Below, piece by piece: positions 36,406-46,167 of a stretch of 64,000 bases of DNA. Position numbers and translations under genes: made by a program. Numbering within the stretch: the stretch's first letter is position 1; the number at the start of each line of letters is the position of its first letter. The stretch is taken from assembly GCF_900110085.1 (NCBI RefSeq), contig NZ_FOCK01000007.1, positions 125,621 through 189,620 of the forward strand. The letters run 5' to 3'. This DNA is from Prevotella sp. ne3005 (lineage in GTDB: Bacteria; Bacteroidota; Bacteroidia; Bacteroidales; Bacteroidaceae). The notes under the pieces are model-generated. The model made no database searches. It saw only the letters and a list, made by a program, of their open reading frames with translations, and was not told the DNA's origin.

Positions 36406-37425
36406 ATGAAAGCAATTCAGATAAGTGAACCTTCTGTGATGAAGGTGATTGATATCGCCGAGCCCAAGATGGGCGACGATGAGGTTTTATTGAAAATGAA
36501 ATATGTAGGATTCTGCGGCAGCGACCTCAACACCTTCCGTGGCGGCAACCCTATGGTAAAAATGCCAGTAGTACCAGGCCATGAGGTGGGTGCAGAAATT
36601 GTCAGTGTAGGCAAGAACGTGCCCGAGGGCCTGAAGCCCGGTATGACCGTCACAGTGAACCCATACACCAACTGTGGCAAGTGTGCCTCATGCCGTAATG
36701 GGCGTGTAAATGCCTGCGAGCACAATGAGACACTGGGTGTCCAGCGTTGGGGAGCCATGTGTGAGTATATCGCCCTGCCTTGGGAGAAGGTGATTCCCGC
36801 TGGTCTGCTCACCCCCCGCACTTGTGCACTTATCGAGCCGATGAGTGTTGGCTTCCATGCTGTCAGCCGAGCCCAGGTCACCGATATTGACGTGGTGCTG
36901 GTCATTGGCTGCGGTATGGTTGGCATGGGTGCTGTGGTGCGTTCTGTTCAGCGTGGTGCTACCGTCGTGGCTGCCGATATCGACGACGAGAAGTTGGCCC
37001 TTGCCAAAGAGATGGGAGCCAGTTATACCATCAACACCATGACCGAGGATGTACATGCACGGCTGCGGGAGATGACCTCCGGGTTCGGCCCTGATGTCGT
37101 CATCGAGGCAGTTGGCAGTACGCCCACCTACCAGATGGCCGTCGACGAGGTTGCCTTCACAGGCCGCGTCATCTGCATCGGTTATGCCAAAAGTGAAGTA
37201 TCGTTCCAAACCAAGTACTTTGTACAAAAGGAGCTCGACATCCGAGGTTCCCGCAATGCACAGCCCTCTGACTTCCGTGCCGTCATCCACTATCTGGAAC
37301 GTGGTACTTGTCCCGTCGACCGCCTGATTAGCAAAGAGGTGAAGCCTGAGGATGCCGAGACTGCCATGAACCAATGGGCAGAGAACCCTGGCAAGGTATT
37401 CCGCATCCTCGTCGATTTTCAATAA
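36406..37425 (+). CDS. zinc-dependent dehydrogenase (polyol/sugar-acid type)
   Basis: 339 residues from the ATG at 36406, after a GGTAAAA spacer. The catalytic zinc ligands are in GFCGSDL and GHEVGAE; the structural zinc Cys are in NCGKCASCRNGRVNAC; the Rossmann motif is VLVIGCGMVGMGAV. It resembles sorbitol dehydrogenase and L-galactonate 5-dehydrogenase (LgoD/RspB) types. L-fuconate is 6-deoxy-L-galactonate, so a role after the aldo-keto reductase is plausible but inferred. Confidence 0.85.
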   Translation: MKAIQISEPSVMKVIDIAEPKMGDDEVLLKMKYVGFCGSDLNTFRGGNPMVKMPVVPGHEVGAEIVSVGKNVPEGLKPGMTVTVNPYTNCGKCASCRNGRVNACEHNETLGVQRWGAMCEYIALPWEKVIPAGLLTPRTCALIEPMSVGFHAVSRAQVTDIDVVLVIGCGMVGMGAVVRSVQRGATVVAADIDDEKLALAKEMGASYTINTMTEDVHARLREMTSGFGPDVVIEAVGSTPTYQMAVDEVAFTGRVICIGYAKSEVSFQTKYFVQKELDIRGSRNAQPSDFRAVIHYLERGTCPVDRLISKEVKPEDAETAMNQWAENPGKVFRILVDFQ

Positions 37426-37438
37426 AAAACCTATAGTT

Positions 37439-39589
37439 ATGAGAAGAATGTTCGTCGTTATAGCCTTGGCCTGCCTTACCCTGCAGGCCTCAGCACAGCA
37501 GATGATGTCGCCTAATGGCTGCATCACTGCCAATCTCAACAACGGTGGCCTTACCGTCAGTTTCAACCAGAAGCAGGTGCTCGACATCCCTGTCGTGGGT
37601 TTCGAAGGCATGACCACGCCCCAGCCATTCTGCTTCCGCCGTCACTTCAAGGAGGAATACGCCATGCTGGGCGGTAAACGGCTACAGTGCAGCAACGAGG
37701 CCAACGAATACGTCTCAGCCCTGGGTCAGGATGTCAGAATGATTGTACGCTTTTATAACGACGGCATCGCCTTCCGTTATGAATTCACCAACCTCAAGGA
37801 TGCCGTACTGCCCAAAGAACTTACCACCTACCGCATTGCCGAAGGTACTAAACGTTGGATGCAGCAGTGGACAGACTCCTACGAAGGGTTCTTTCCCCTC
37901 ACAACTTCTTACAAGACTCTGCCTGTGCGCAATTTCAGCGGCGTCACTAAATCTGCTGACGGATGGAACATCCGCTGGGGCTATCCCACCCTCTTGGAGC
38001 CTATCGACGGTGTGTTTACACTTATCTCCGAGGCCAATATCGAGCATGGCCAAAGTGCCTCCTGCCTCTATAACGACAAAGAACTCTTCCGAGTCACACC
38101 TGCCGAGAACCCGCTTCATTTCAGTGGTAACTGGCACACGCCTTGGCGAACCGCTATCATCGGCAACCTTGCAGACATCATAGAATCTACGCTCATCACC
38201 GATGTCTCTGAGCCCTCCCAGCTGAGCGACATCGAATGGATTCAGCCCGGCGTGGTATCATGGATCTACTGGGCTTATAATCATGGTTCCAACGACTACA
38301 ACATCATCCGTCAGTATGTAGATATGGCAGTCAAACTCCATCTGCCTTATGTGCTCATCGATGCCGAGTGGGACGAAATGCTCAACGGAAAGACCATTGA
38401 GGACGCTGTTAAATATGCTGTCAACAACAAGGTCAAGCCCATCATTTGGTACAACTCATCCGTGGGTTGGATCGATGGCGCCCCCACCCCGAAGTTCCGC
38501 CTCAATAAGCCTGAGGACCGCGAGAAAGAGTTCGCTTGGTGTGAGAAAATCGGTGTGGCAGGCGTGAAGATCGACTTTTTCTCTGGCGACAGTCAGCTTA
38601 ACATGGACTATTGTATCGACCTGCTTGAGAGTGCCGCACGCCATCACCTGCTGGTCAACTTCCATGGTGCCACAGTACCCCGTGGTTGGCAGCGCACGTG
38701 GCCTAATCTCGTATCAACCGAGGGTGTCTATGGTGCCGAGTGGTATAACAACGTACCCACATTCACCACACAGGCCGCCCGCCACAATGCCACCCTGCCC
38801 TTCACCCGTAACGTCATTGGTCCGATGGACTACACCCCTTGCGCCTTCAGCGATTCCCAGCATCCCCATATCACCAGCAATGCCCATGAGCTGGCGCTCA
38901 CCGTACTCTACGAGAGTACCCTACAGCATCTCGCTGATAAACCTGAGAGTTATTATGCTCAGCCTCAGCAGGTACAGGATTTCTTTGGGCAGCTGCCCAC
39001 CGTGTGGGACGAAACCCGTTTTGTAAGCGGTTACCCTGGTGAGAGTGTGGTGCTAGCCCGCCGTAATGGCAACACTTGGTATGTGGCAGGCATTAACGGC
39101 CGCGACGAAGCCCAGACCCTCAACCTCGATCTAAGCTTCATCCCTGGCAGCCAGGCTACTGTTTTTGCCGATGCCGCCAATAAGGCATGGGACATTCACA
39201 CCGTCAAGGCCCTCCCCACCGAGATGGCCCTTCAACCCCGAGGCGGTTTTGTGCTCGTCATACCACAATCTTTTGAGTTTAATGGCAAGTATCTCTCTCA
39301 GAGCGGTGAAATACTATTCAGGTCTACGGGCGATAGCCTCTATGTTGACATTGCCCAAAGCCACCGCAATGTATCTGCCTTCAAACTTGTAAAAAATAAA
39401 GAGAGTAAGAAGTCTACGACCTATAATGCCTATGAGCGCTATATGAATAACGGTCGCGAGACTTACAGAGAAGTATTCATCAGAGTCACCAGAATCAGGA
39501 ACAAGGAATATCTGCTTGAATATTTCGGCAAAGACAAAGACCGCGACTACAACTCAAACGAAAGATATACCATTAGGGCTATAGATTAA
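37439..39589 (+). CDS. secreted glycoside hydrolase family 97 enzyme
   Basis: 716 residues. Signal peptide (1-19), an N-terminal beta-sandwich (SPNGCITANLNNGGLTVS), the TIM barrel with YVLIDAEWDE, GVAGVKIDFFSGDSQ and STEGVYGAEW, and a C-terminal beta domain. The Asp in KIDFF matches the nucleophile of the retaining (alpha-galactosidase-type) GH97 branch rather than the inverting SusB branch. An additional Lys/Arg/Tyr-rich tail of about 70 residues after the PRGGFVLVIP strand is unusual. It follows the dehydrogenase by 13 bases. Confidence 0.9.
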   Translation: MRRMFVVIALACLTLQASAQQMMSPNGCITANLNNGGLTVSFNQKQVLDIPVVGFEGMTTPQPFCFRRHFKEEYAMLGGKRLQCSNEANEYVSALGQDVRMIVRFYNDGIAFRYEFTNLKDAVLPKELTTYRIAEGTKRWMQQWTDSYEGFFPLTTSYKTLPVRNFSGVTKSADGWNIRWGYPTLLEPIDGVFTLISEANIEHGQSASCLYNDKELFRVTPAENPLHFSGNWHTPWRTAIIGNLADIIESTLITDVSEPSQLSDIEWIQPGVVSWIYWAYNHGSNDYNIIRQYVDMAVKLHLPYVLIDAEWDEMLNGKTIEDAVKYAVNNKVKPIIWYNSSVGWIDGAPTPKFRLNKPEDREKEFAWCEKIGVAGVKIDFFSGDSQLNMDYCIDLLESAARHHLLVNFHGATVPRGWQRTWPNLVSTEGVYGAEWYNNVPTFTTQAARHNATLPFTRNVIGPMDYTPCAFSDSQHPHITSNAHELALTVLYESTLQHLADKPESYYAQPQQVQDFFGQLPTVWDETRFVSGYPGESVVLARRNGNTWYVAGINGRDEAQTLNLDLSFIPGSQATVFADAANKAWDIHTVKALPTEMALQPRGGFVLVIPQSFEFNGKYLSQSGEILFRSTGDSLYVDIAQSHRNVSAFKLVKNKESKKSTTYNAYERYMNNGRETYREVFIRVTRIRNKEYLLEYFGKDKDRDYNSNERYTIRAID

Positions 39590-39655
39590 ACTGCACTTTT
39601 TGCGAGAAAGACTATGTTTTTTGGCAAAAAGTATGGGAGAATCAGGAATATTTTG

Positions 39656-39663
39656 TAATTTTG
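39656..39663 (+). promoter_or_regulatory. GH105 promoter -7 element
   Basis: TAATTTTG, 35 bases before the GH105 start. No clear -33 TTTG at the usual distance, which would fit an activated promoter. Confidence 0.55.
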
Positions 39664-39698
39664 TAGCAGATTCAACAAACTAAATAAACTACAAAACA

Positions 39699-40850
39699 AT
39701 GAAAAAGATATTCCTGACTCTCCTCGCCCTGACGATGGCCGGCATGATGATGGCCCAGAGCGACAAGGCAAACGATGTGATGAAAACCCTGCGACTCGCC
39801 AACGACTATTTCATGGCGAAGTATGCCGACCCGACCCTACCAACGAACGTAAACCGTATTCGTCCCTCGTCGCTATGGACTAGGGCCGTATACTACGAAG
39901 GGCTGATGGCGCTCTATGAGATAGACCCTCAAGAGCGATATCTTGATTATACGGATCGCTGGGCCAACTTCCACCAATGGACACCACGCAATGGCGTGAA
40001 GACGAATGATGCTGATGACCAGTGCTGCGGACAGACCTACCTGGAACGCTACTTCCAGAGTGGCGGTGAGGAGAAGATTGCCAAAATCATTGAGAACCTT
40101 GACAACCAGATGAAAACCCCGAATAACCAGAAGCCGGAGGCTGAAGGATCACTCTATGGCTGGTGGACATGGATAGATGCCATACAAATGGCCATGCCAC
40201 TTTATATGCAGGTTTATCAGGTAACAGGCGACCGCAAGTATGCCGACCACGCCATGAAGATGTATCGTTGGAGCCGTAACACGCTGGCTGGCGGACTCTT
40301 TAACGAGAAAGAGGGGCTATGGTGGCGTGACAAGGACTATGTGGCTCCCTACAAAACTCCCGACGGAAAGAACTGCTACTGGAGCCGTGGAAATGGATGG
40401 GTGTATGCCGCCTTGGTACGTTGCATGAACCTATTACAGCCTAATGACAAATACCACAAGGAGTTGAAAAAGGACTTTCTGCTGATGAGTGAGGCTCTGA
40501 AGAATTGTCAGCGCCCCGAAGACGGACTTTGGAATCCAAGTTTGGTCTCTTATGCCGACTTCGGTGGTAAGGAGATGAGTGGCACGGCACTATTTCTTTA
40601 TGGTATGGCGTGGGGCATCCAAAAGGGTTATCTGAAGAGCACTGTCTACAAGCCCGTTTGCGATAAGGCATGGGAAGGTTTGGTGCACGACTGTGTACAT
40701 CCCGACGGATTCCTCGGATGGGCACAGGGTACTGGCAAGGATCCTTCTGCAGGACAACCCCTCTCTTACACTAAAGTGCCCGACTTCGAAGACTATGGTA
40801 CAGGCTGCTTCCTCCTCGGTGGTGTTGAATACTATAATCTCGTAAAATGA
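39699..40850 (+). CDS. unsaturated (rhamno)galacturonyl hydrolase, GH105/GH88 type
   Basis: 383 residues. Signal peptide (1-19) then an (alpha/alpha)6 barrel. WTRAVYYEGLMALYEI, GWWTWIDAIQMAMP, YCYW-type NCYWSRGNGWVYAAL and PSLVSYADFGGKEMSGTA are typical. The catalytic Asp pair is expected in the TNDADDQC and TWIDAIQ stretches. It removes unsaturated uronic acids left by lyases on pectin or related glycans. Its stop overlaps the next GH2 start by four bases. Confidence 0.9.
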   Translation: MKKIFLTLLALTMAGMMMAQSDKANDVMKTLRLANDYFMAKYADPTLPTNVNRIRPSSLWTRAVYYEGLMALYEIDPQERYLDYTDRWANFHQWTPRNGVKTNDADDQCCGQTYLERYFQSGGEEKIAKIIENLDNQMKTPNNQKPEAEGSLYGWWTWIDAIQMAMPLYMQVYQVTGDRKYADHAMKMYRWSRNTLAGGLFNEKEGLWWRDKDYVAPYKTPDGKNCYWSRGNGWVYAALVRCMNLLQPNDKYHKELKKDFLLMSEALKNCQRPEDGLWNPSLVSYADFGGKEMSGTALFLYGMAWGIQKGYLKSTVYKPVCDKAWEGLVHDCVHPDGFLGWAQGTGKDPSAGQPLSYTKVPDFEDYGTGCFLLGGVEYYNLVK

Positions 40851-43213
40851 AAAGAAAGATTATTGCAATAACGGCTGTGCTGATGACGCTAAGTGCATCA
40901 GCACAGCGTCATTTTGAGTGCCTGAATGACGGATGGGAATTTAGACTCAACGATGAAGGGCCATGGAAGCAGGTGAATGTTCCACACGACTTCCAGATAG
41001 AACAACCCTGGGTGGCTCCGGCTGCCGATGAGAAGGCCGATAACACTGACGTGGCAGCCAACATCAAAAGCCGTCTATCAAGCCGTGGCTTCAAGGAGAT
41101 GGGCAAAGGCTACTACCGTCTGCACTATACACCGTCAAAAGAGTTGAAAGGCCAGCGCGTCTTACTTGACTTCGAGGGTATCATGTATACCGCCGATGTC
41201 TATGTGAACATGAAGCACGTAGGTGGTACCAATTATGGTTATATTGGCTTTGAAATCGACATCACCGACGATTTAGAATACGGAAAAGACAACCTGATAG
41301 AAGTGGTGGCCGACACCCGTGAGCCAGGCAACTCCCGTTGGTATACAGGTGGCGGACTATTCCGTAACGTGAGCATCTTCAGCACTCCGAAGGATCTATA
41401 CTTTGGACGTCATCCCCTCTACATCACCACACGCGATAACAAATTCGTCAGCATCAGTGCCGAGTTTACCAACCTCACGAAAGAAAAGGCAACCATCATT
41501 GCCATAGAAATACTGGCCCCCGATGGCAAATGCGTCTATAATGAGACCATTGCCCTGAAACGTCACAAGATGGCCCGCCACCAGGAGGAGCGCATCGCCA
41601 CCGACGTGAAAATCACTAATCCGAAGATTTGGGATCTCGATACGCCTCATTTATATAAGGTGAAGGCCCAACTACTGCGTGAAGATGGATCGGTTGCCGA
41701 CGAGGTAAGCGATGACTTCGGCATCCGCACCATAGAGTTCGGTCCTGATTTCGGATTGAAACTTAATGGCAAGAAAGTAATCCTGAAGGGCTATGCCAAT
41801 CACCACACGCTGGGAGCCCTCGGTGCTGCGGCCTACCCCAAGGCTATCGAGAAGCGCCTGAAGCTGATTAAGGAGTTTGGCATGAACCATATCCGCACCT
41901 CACACAATCCCTATAGCCGCGATTTCATCCGTCTCTGCGACAAATATGGCATCCTGCTCGTCGATGAACTCTACGACAAGTGGACCCGTCAACATACGGG
42001 GGGAAAGGTACCTTTCGAACAACTCTGGCAAAATGACGTACCAGAGTGGATAAAGCGCGACCGCAACTCCCCCTCTGTCATCCTTTGGAGTCTGGGCAAC
42101 GAACTGCAACAGGATCCCAATATGCCATTCAACGACTTTGGCGTAACAATGTACAAACTACAGAAAACACTCCTGCAGCGTTACGACTCCACCCGCCTAG
42201 TGACTGTAGCCATGCATCCCAGATACCGCAACTGGGAGACAGACTCCCTACCTCATGACCTCGCCATGCAGACGGATATTCAGGCCTACAACTACCGCTA
42301 TATGTACTTCCCTGGCGACGGTCACCGCTTTCCATGGATGACATTCTACCAGAGTGAGGCCTCGATGGCAGCCATGGGGCCGAACTATTTTGAAATGAAC
42401 CTCGACAAGGTAATCGGTCTAGCCTACTGGGGCGCCATAGACTACCTAGGCGAGAGTCAGGGATGGCCCGCCAAGGGATGGGCGCAGGGCTGTTTCGACA
42501 TCTCCTTGGAGCCAAAACCCAAAGCCTATCTGATGAAATCGATCTTCAAGCCCGAGGAGCCATTAGTTCATATTGCCGTCATCGACAAAAAGGGAGATAT
42601 GATGTGGAACGGCGTGCAGACGGGCAACGACGGCATGAGCGACCACTGGAACCGAATGGCTGGGCAAGAATTGAGCCTTATCACATATACGAATACCGAA
42701 GAGGTAGAGCTACTGCTCAACGGGAAGAGTCTGGGCAAAAAGCTGAATCCCAAAGACGACACAAAACAGCGCAACCAAATACGATGGAATAGCATCAAGT
42801 ATGCTGACGGAAAGTTGGAAGCTATAGCCTATAACAACGGAAAGCCCATAGCACGCCACAAGATCGAAACCACCGGCAAAGCCGTTAAATTGGTGGCTAC
42901 ACCTGAGGATAACCAATGGAAGGCCGATGGCACCGACCTGATGCACATCCGCATTGAGGCCGTGGACAGTAAGGGCCGCCGTGTGCCGATGGCGCAAGAT
43001 GAGTTGAAATTTGAGGTGGAAGGCGATGCCAAGATTGCGGCTGTAAGCAATGGCGACATCAACAGCGAAGAACTAAATGTAACTAGCCATCGCCGGCTGT
43101 GGAACGGTTCTGCTTTGGTAATCCTCCGTGCAGGTAAGACACCCTCGAAGGTTACCCTCAAGACCACAAGTGGGGCCTATAAGACCATTATCACTAAACT
43201 CACTACGCAATAA
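40847..43213 (+). CDS. secreted glycoside hydrolase family 2 enzyme (beta-galactosidase/glucuronidase type)
   Basis: 788 residues. Signal peptide (1-19), a jelly-roll domain (WKQVNVPHDFQIE, KGYYRLHYTPSKEL), an Ig-like domain and a TIM barrel with GMNHIRTSHNPYS, the acid/base Glu in WSLGNELQQD and the nucleophile Glu in FYQSEAS. A C-terminal Ig-like domain (DLMHIRIEAVDSKGRRVP) closes the protein, as in many Bacteroidota GH2 enzymes. Translational coupling with GH105 suggests the two act on the same glycan. Confidence 0.93.
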   Translation: MKRKIIAITAVLMTLSASAQRHFECLNDGWEFRLNDEGPWKQVNVPHDFQIEQPWVAPAADEKADNTDVAANIKSRLSSRGFKEMGKGYYRLHYTPSKELKGQRVLLDFEGIMYTADVYVNMKHVGGTNYGYIGFEIDITDDLEYGKDNLIEVVADTREPGNSRWYTGGGLFRNVSIFSTPKDLYFGRHPLYITTRDNKFVSISAEFTNLTKEKATIIAIEILAPDGKCVYNETIALKRHKMARHQEERIATDVKITNPKIWDLDTPHLYKVKAQLLREDGSVADEVSDDFGIRTIEFGPDFGLKLNGKKVILKGYANHHTLGALGAAAYPKAIEKRLKLIKEFGMNHIRTSHNPYSRDFIRLCDKYGILLVDELYDKWTRQHTGGKVPFEQLWQNDVPEWIKRDRNSPSVILWSLGNELQQDPNMPFNDFGVTMYKLQKTLLQRYDSTRLVTVAMHPRYRNWETDSLPHDLAMQTDIQAYNYRYMYFPGDGHRFPWMTFYQSEASMAAMGPNYFEMNLDKVIGLAYWGAIDYLGESQGWPAKGWAQGCFDISLEPKPKAYLMKSIFKPEEPLVHIAVIDKKGDMMWNGVQTGNDGMSDHWNRMAGQELSLITYTNTEEVELLLNGKSLGKKLNPKDDTKQRNQIRWNSIKYADGKLEAIAYNNGKPIARHKIETTGKAVKLVATPEDNQWKADGTDLMHIRIEAVDSKGRRVPMAQDELKFEVEGDAKIAAVSNGDINSEELNVTSHRRLWNGSALVILRAGKTPSKVTLKTTSGAYKTIITKLTTQ

Positions 43214-43243
43214 TGGGTCTCCAAAAATAAAAACTCATATTTA

Positions 43244-43275
43244 TTTGGTATTTCGCTCGAATTACATTATCTTTG
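43244..43275 (+). promoter_or_regulatory. cupin gene promoter
   Basis: TTTG (43244-43247), 20 bases, TATCTTTG (43268-43275): a full consensus promoter 22 bases before the start. Confidence 0.85.
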
Positions 43276-43297
43276 CACGCAAGAAAACCCAAAAACA

Positions 43298-43768
43298 ATG
43301 AAAAAGATTATGAATTGGGTGATCGCCGCCACCCTCATTTGCGGCGCAACAACCTTTTTGACGGGTTGCAAAGAAGCTAAGACAAATGAAAGTAGTGCCG
43401 CACAGACTGTGTCGAGTGAAGAACTAATACGAACCAGCCAGAGCTGGGACGGCGTAGAATTGCCCGACTATTTCGAGGGCCGACCAGAATTGGTGGCCGT
43501 GAAGTACGTGTTCCCGGCTGGTCAGAAGCTGGGTTGGCATCATCATCCTGTAATGAATTACGGCGTACTGGTGCAGGGCGAACTGACCATCATCGGCCAG
43601 GACGGTAAGGAGAAAGTGGTTCATGAGGGCGAGGCTGTCGTAGAGATGGTAAATACCATCCACCACGGTGAGAACCGAGGCACAAAGCCCGTCATCCTCT
43701 ACATGTTCTACCTCTCGCAGGACAGCCTGCCACTAGCCGTACAGCATCCCGAGATTCCACTGGAATAA
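43298..43768 (+). CDS. cupin-domain lipoprotein
   Basis: 156 residues. The signal peptide ends in FLTGC (lipobox). A single cupin domain follows: the metal-binding HHHP motif in GWHHHPVMNYGVLVQGEL and the second motif near TIHHGENRG. It is periplasmic or surface-exposed and may be a small metal-dependent enzyme or a ligand-binding protein; the substrate is unknown. It has its own strong promoter and is separated from the kinase-like gene by 41 bases. Confidence 0.85.
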   Translation: MKKIMNWVIAATLICGATTFLTGCKEAKTNESSAAQTVSSEELIRTSQSWDGVELPDYFEGRPELVAVKYVFPAGQKLGWHHHPVMNYGVLVQGELTIIGQDGKEKVVHEGEAVVEMVNTIHHGENRGTKPVILYMFYLSQDSLPLAVQHPEIPLE

Positions 43769-43809
43769 TCAAGTCGCATGATGTGTAAGACACTAATCTT
43801 TACAAAGAA

Positions 43810-44448
43810 ATGAACAAGAACGAGCAATTTGTAATCACGATTAACCGCGAGTTAGGAAGCGGCGGTCGCACTGTAGGTCGCCTGTTATCAGAGAAATTAG
43901 GAGTGCCCTTCTACGACAAGGCAGTTATCGAAGGTCTGACCCAGAAGTCCGGACTCTCACCAGAGCGCATTGAGGAAATCAAGGCACAGAAGAAATCATG
44001 GTGGAATGACATCAACACCTATTACCAGACGCTTGTCAATAGCGCCAGCATGCCCATGGAGGCGGAAGTGAAGCTCGACAATGCCTCGATGTTTGCAACC
44101 GAGCAGCGCATCCTGCAGGAACTGGCCACGCAGACATCATGCGTAGTGGCAGGCCGCACGGGCTTCATGGTGTTCCGCGAATGGCCTAATCATTTGAACA
44201 TCTTTATTCAGGCCTCAATGGAACATCGCGTCCAGCGCGTCATGCGCCGCCAGAATGTCAGCGAACAAGAGGCCCGCGCCATCATTGAGAAGATGGATGC
44301 TACCCGTGAGGCATACATCAAGAAGTACGAGGACACCTCGCGCTACGACACTCGCAACTACCAGCTCGTCATCTCGATGGACGACCTGAGCGAGGCTGAT
44401 GCTGCAGAGATTATCATGGACTTTATCGACCGTTCGAGCAGCAAATAG
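43810..44448 (+). CDS. cytidylate-kinase-like protein, copy 1
   Basis: 212 residues. INRELGSGGRTVGRLLSEKLGVPFYDKAVI is the P-loop region of the cytidylate-kinase-like (Cytidylate_kin2) family; CVVAGRTGFMVF and RYDTRNYQLVIS are later conserved stretches. Members are nucleotide-binding proteins distinct from Cmk, and their substrates are poorly known. A close paralogue of equal length lies at 46168-46806; the two flank an alarmone hydrolase and an alarmone synthetase on the same strand. Confidence 0.85.
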   Translation: MNKNEQFVITINRELGSGGRTVGRLLSEKLGVPFYDKAVIEGLTQKSGLSPERIEEIKAQKKSWWNDINTYYQTLVNSASMPMEAEVKLDNASMFATEQRILQELATQTSCVVAGRTGFMVFREWPNHLNIFIQASMEHRVQRVMRRQNVSEQEARAIIEKMDATREAYIKKYEDTSRYDTRNYQLVISMDDLSEADAAEIIMDFIDRSSSK

Positions 44449-44472
44449 TTTACCAAATTGTTCGAATAAACA

Positions 44473-45066
44473 ATGGCAAACAAACCATTAGACACCGAAC
44501 TACTGGACCGCGCCATCGTGTTTGCCGTCCACGCCCATGCAGGAACCGAGCGCCGTGGTAAGGGGTTCCCTTATATCGTGCACCCCATGGAGGCCGTGGA
44601 GATTGTAGCCACGATGACACGCGACCAGGAGCTATTGGCCGCAGCTGTCCTTCACGATACCGTGGAGGACACCAACGTCACCATAGAGCAGATTCGCGCC
44701 GAGTTCGGTGATCGTGTGGCCTCTTTTGTTGCTGCAGAGAGCGATGAGCCCCATCAGAGTCAGGACAGCATAGAAAACTGGCGAGCCCGTAAGCAGGCCG
44801 CTATCGACCGTCTTGCCCATGCCTCCCGCGAAACCAAGATAGTAGCCTTAGGCGACAAACTATCAAACATGCGAGCCATCGCCCGCGACTATGCTGAACA
44901 GGGCGACAAGCTCTGGAACATTTTCCATGCCAAGGACCCCAAAGACCACGAGTGGCACTACCGAGGGCTGGCCGCATCGCTCCGAGAACTCCAAGACACC
45001 GTTGCCTATAAGGAGTTTGAACATCTTATCAATCAAGTGTTTCCTCCAAACCCCTTTGCCTTATGA
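44473..45066 (+). CDS. small HD-domain alarmone hydrolase (SAH/Mesh1-like)
   Basis: 197 residues. All metal ligands of the Rel hydrolase domain are present: H37 (PYIVHP), H61-D62 with E65-D66 (HDTVEDT) and D128 (LGDKLSNMR). There is no synthetase, TGS or ACT domain, so it is a stand-alone hydrolase expected to cleave (p)ppGpp or a related nucleotide; Mesh1-type enzymes can also act on NADPH. Its stop overlaps the synthetase start by four bases (ATGA), so the two opposed activities are translationally coupled. Confidence 0.88.
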   Translation: MANKPLDTELLDRAIVFAVHAHAGTERRGKGFPYIVHPMEAVEIVATMTRDQELLAAAVLHDTVEDTNVTIEQIRAEFGDRVASFVAAESDEPHQSQDSIENWRARKQAAIDRLAHASRETKIVALGDKLSNMRAIARDYAEQGDKLWNIFHAKDPKDHEWHYRGLAASLRELQDTVAYKEFEHLINQVFPPNPFAL

Positions 45067-46148
45067 ACTACCAACTTGACCTGCACGGAGAAACGCTCAT
45101 GAAACAGTATCACGAGCGGATTCCCGTCTATGAACGTCTGTCGCACCTGGCCGACGAAACACTACGCAATGTCCTCGATGCCCAACATGTGAAGGTGACA
45201 GCCATGGAGCATCGTATAAAGACCGAAGCGTCGCTTGCTGGAAAGCTAGAATTGAAGGGGGGCAAGTATAAAACGCTGGACGATGTAACCGATATCGTGG
45301 GATTACGTGTGGTAACGTTCTATAGTGCTGATGTAGACAAAGTAGCCGCCATCGTGAACGAAGCGTTCATTGTAGATAGGAGAAACTCTGTCGACAAACG
45401 CAAGCAACATCGCTTAGACAGCTTTGGCTACAATTCGCTTCACTACATCTGCCGATTGCCCAAAAATGTCGTCGACGATCCGGAAATGCCACTGCTCAAC
45501 GAACTACGCTTTGAGATTCAGATGCGCACAGCTCTACAGCACGTATGGAGTACACTCGACCATGACATCGGCTACAAGGGCGACGTGAAGATTCCCCACG
45601 AGTATATTCGGCAGTTCAGCCGTATGGCCGGCATGCTTGAGTTGATGGATGAGGAATTCAGCCGACTGCGCAATGTCCTGGTTGACTATCGCCGCCAGAT
45701 GCTGGCCTTGGAAGCTTCAGGACAGCTCGATGGTGTGAATCTGAACAGCGACACCTTCCGCCGCTATTTAGAGGCACGTCCCTTCGATCGTCTGAATAAG
45801 CGCATTACCGCCATCAACCAGGCCGAGCTGTTTCCTGTGCCGATGATGCCCTATCTGCGGGTACTACAAGAACTGGGCATGGAAACACTTGGCGACGTAA
45901 ACCGTCTCGTCGAGGAGTACAGCGACGATGCCTACAGGCTGGCGGTATCACTGCTTGGAGCTACCGACCTCGACATCCTCTCGGAGAACATTGGCATCCA
46001 GAACCTCTGCTATGTTTATGTACTGAAACAGGGTGAGGGCCCGGCAGGCCTCTGCCGGATATTCGACTTGTTAAACGGCTACCAACCTGGTAACATGTCT
46101 ATCGCCAAGAAAGTGTTCGAGCAAGCTCAGAAGTTATCATTTGAATAA
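45063..46148 (+). CDS. small alarmone synthetase-like RelA/SpoT-domain protein
   Basis: 361 residues. The nucleotidyltransferase core is intact: VTDIVGLRVV (D77, R82), FGYNSLHY (121-128), the FEIQMRT stretch (E151, Q153, R155), W162, H167 and Y171-K172. There is no hydrolase, TGS or ACT domain. The region after about residue 240 (LEARPFDRLNKRITAIN, GDVNRLVEEYSDDAY) is a C-terminal extension of about 120 residues unlike RelQ or RelP. Pyrophosphate transfer from ATP to GTP/GDP is the expected activity, although toxSAS relatives modify tRNA or make (pp)pApp. Confidence 0.88.
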   Translation: MNYQLDLHGETLMKQYHERIPVYERLSHLADETLRNVLDAQHVKVTAMEHRIKTEASLAGKLELKGGKYKTLDDVTDIVGLRVVTFYSADVDKVAAIVNEAFIVDRRNSVDKRKQHRLDSFGYNSLHYICRLPKNVVDDPEMPLLNELRFEIQMRTALQHVWSTLDHDIGYKGDVKIPHEYIRQFSRMAGMLELMDEEFSRLRNVLVDYRRQMLALEASGQLDGVNLNSDTFRRYLEARPFDRLNKRITAINQAELFPVPMMPYLRVLQELGMETLGDVNRLVEEYSDDAYRLAVSLLGATDLDILSENIGIQNLCYVYVLKQGEGPAGLCRIFDLLNGYQPGNMSIAKKVFEQAQKLSFE

Positions 46149-46167
46149 AGAAAATCGCAACATAGAA

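Noticed and set aside
43810..44448. Housekeeping cytidylate kinase (cmk)
   Set aside because: The N-terminal INRELGSGGRTVG pattern and the duplicate copy fit the cytidylate-kinase-like family rather than Cmk.
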